64,000 nucleotides of DNA, from the NCBI GenBank assembly GCA_028284235.1, contig JANQSC010000039.1:1-64000 (forward strand). Reading direction: 5' to 3'. Below are positions 62,739 through 64,000 of this stretch, piece after piece (the first letter of the stretch is position 1; each line of letters begins with the position of its first letter). The translations under genes were made by a program, and so were the position numbers. A model generated the notes under the pieces. The model saw only the letters and a program-made list of their open reading frames with translations, made no database searches and was not told where the DNA came from. This DNA is from Opitutaceae bacterium. Its GTDB lineage: Bacteria > Verrucomicrobiota > Verrucomicrobiia > Opitutales > Opitutaceae.

Positions 62739-64000
62739 CTACGGCAGCGCCGCCAGTTTCGCGTCGTACTCGTCCTTGCTGATGAACTCCAAGTTCGTCA
62801 ACCGCGGGTGGCGCACGCTCGGAATTCCCGGAGGCATCTGGTTGTTCGCGAAAAGCTCCCCGAAACCCCAATTTCTCGCCGGGGCGTAAAACCACTTGCG
62901 GCCATTGTTGCTGCCATCCAAGTCGATTCCTTCCGACTGAACTTCACTCTGGTAGAGACATACCAGCGCGCCGCGCAAAGTCGCAACCGCCTTAACGCCG
63001 CCACCCACTCTCCACCGCTCGAGAAAGCGAGGCAAGTTTTGCACGCCGCCGCCCCAATCTCGATTGCCCGACACCGTTGTCAGGTCCGCTGGTGTATTGC
63101 CGGTGATAAGCCCTACCGCGAATTCCGTATCGGTGGCGCTGCGGTTCCCTGGATACGCGCCTTGCAAATTCTCGTGACTATTGCCCCGGCCTTGCGTGAT
63201 CCACTGGTTCGACAGCAAGGTCACCGAATCCGCCACGATCGCGGCAGGCACTTCGTCGACTCCATCCCCGCTCGCGATTGAATCGGCCAAGGTATAGGAG
63301 TTCGATTTCGTGACTACGTTGTCCGCATTGAAATTGCCGACAACATACACGGCCGCGTTGGTGGCGATCGTCAAACCGTTGTTGCTAAGAAAACCCGGAT
63401 TCGGCAAGCTCGAGCAGTCGATCAGACTCAAGGCGATTCCGGGAACAACCGACGAGCCCGTGCCCTGAGCGGACGGCTGGACATCCGCCACGACGATCTT
63501 GTCGCCTCTCCCTCCAGACGACGAAAACGTCGGAAACTCGATATAGACAACGCCATTCCAGTCGGTGTTCGGATAGTAGGCGGGGATTGCCGTCGTAGAG
63601 GCATCGTCCCACGTAGAGCTCGACTCAACGAGAGTTTTTAACGTGCCCAAGTCGAGACTGACGATATCGAGCTGCTGCGCCTGCCGACGATCGTAAAGCC
63701 CTCCGAGTACCGTGTCCGAACCCGAGTCGTAGAAATACTCCTCTGGCCGGCCATCCACCTCGATATCCGTCATGGCCGCATTCGCGTCGCCGATCAAATT
63801 TGGAGGCAGGTCGATTTCAATCCAGGTGGGATTCCCAAAACCGTCGATCGCCGGAAGCAAGCTATTGGCAACGGTTCGGCTATACTTGTATGCGCGTACT
63901 CGATACCCGGTCGCGTCCGCAGAGTCTGTTTCCACTTTCAGATAAAGCCCGGCTTTCATGGCAAATTTCTCATTCCGCGTATCGACCGACTTGCGGTCCA
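62739..64000 (-). CDS. PilX-like surface/pilus protein, 5' end beyond the window
   Basis: The frame is open from the stop at 62739 to the window edge, so the gene is partial: at least 420 residues, lacking its N-terminus. An internal Met is at 63959. The last 150 residues include SLIDCSSLPNPGFLSNNGLTIATNAAVYVVGNFNADN, a pattern I associate with PilX-type or DUF4900-like pilus-assembly proteins, and FLERWRVGGGVKAVATLRGALVCLYQSEVQSEG. The C-terminus FISKDEYDAKLAALP is short and charged. PilX-like proteins are minor pilins or exported pilus-assembly factors; a prepilin leader, if present, is outside the window. It is upstream of the tandem paralogues on the same strand. Confidence 0.6.
   Translation of the reverse strand, partial: DRKSVDTRNEKFAMKAGLYLKVETDSADATGYRVRAYKYSRTVANSLLPAIDGFGNPTWIEIDLPPNLIGDANAAMTDIEVDGRPEEYFYDSGSDTVLGGLYDRRQAQQLDIVSLDLGTLKTLVESSSTWDDASTTAIPAYYPNTDWNGVVYIEFPTFSSSGGRGDKIVVADVQPSAQGTGSSVVPGIALSLIDCSSLPNPGFLSNNGLTIATNAAVYVVGNFNADNVVTKSNSYTLADSIASGDGVDEVPAAIVADSVTLLSNQWITQGRGNSHENLQGAYPGNRSATDTEFAVGLITGNTPADLTTVSGNRDWGGGVQNLPRFLERWRVGGGVKAVATLRGALVCLYQSEVQSEGIDLDGSNNGRKWFYAPARNWGFGELFANNQMPPGIPSVRHPRLTNLEFISKDEYDAKLAALP

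Overview
The window looks like a chromosomal segment of a Gram-negative, probably marine or aquatic member of the Verrucomicrobiota, most likely class Opitutia (Opitutales/Puniceicoccales-like). I infer this from the style of the genes, not from a search: a TonB receptor with the SPFVVDS...GYRATNTLSG N-terminus common in that group, an adjacent sulfatase and giant hybrid two-component regulator, many signal-peptide-bearing proteins of unknown function, a ThuA/DUF1080 complement, GxxExxY and RAYT elements, and a moderately high GC core. No rRNA, tRNA or CRISPR was recognised. || Layout. 0.1-15.6 kb: rpsU, a membrane-anchored PAD/agmatine-deiminase-like enzyme, dnaE, an AsmA-like protein, an SDR-DoxX pair, a TorF-type porin, a HAD hydrolase, rdgB overlapping a RibD-family reductase with a degraded deaminase half, a glyoxalase-II-like hydrolase, and a MauG-type peroxidase with a cupredoxin. 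15.7-20.6 kb: leuB and alaS, separated by a compact unit in which a GxxExxY gene fills the space between two perfect 35-bp inverted repeats, then a RAYT (REP-associated transposase) gene embedded in REP palindromes. 20.6-22.7 kb: an ECF sigma / membrane anti-sigma pair coupled to an exported protein. 22.9-32.3 kb: a sulfated-glycan-type utilisation locus (sulfatase, hybrid sensor-regulator, TonB receptor). 32.7-40.1 kb: a PDZ/pseudo-M48 lipoprotein, a ThuA-ankyrin fusion, topoisomerase III and a secreted triple-RidA-like protein. || 40.2-53.8 kb is the most unusual region: an integron cassette array without an integrase (a CALIN). I find 14 attC-like sites alternating with small genes, nearly all on the minus strand, covering DUF2750, CXXC immunity-like, VOC, SDR + Ada-type methyltransferase, polysaccharide deacetylase, serine hydrolase and several orphans. 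One cassette holds a divergent regulator/orphan pair with two operator palindromes, and a decayed relative of that orphan lies just outside the array at about 40.2 kb. || 54.4-64 kb returns to core-like sequence: a DUF2062/AsmA-like fusion with a glycosyltransferase, a DUF1080 lipoprotein, a SYLF protein, glpD, a tandem pair of paralogous exported proteins, and the C-terminal part of a PilX-like surface or pilus protein cut by the window edge. Several REP/REPIN-type palindromes sharing a GTAGGG end are scattered through the intergenic spaces and probably depend on the RAYT.
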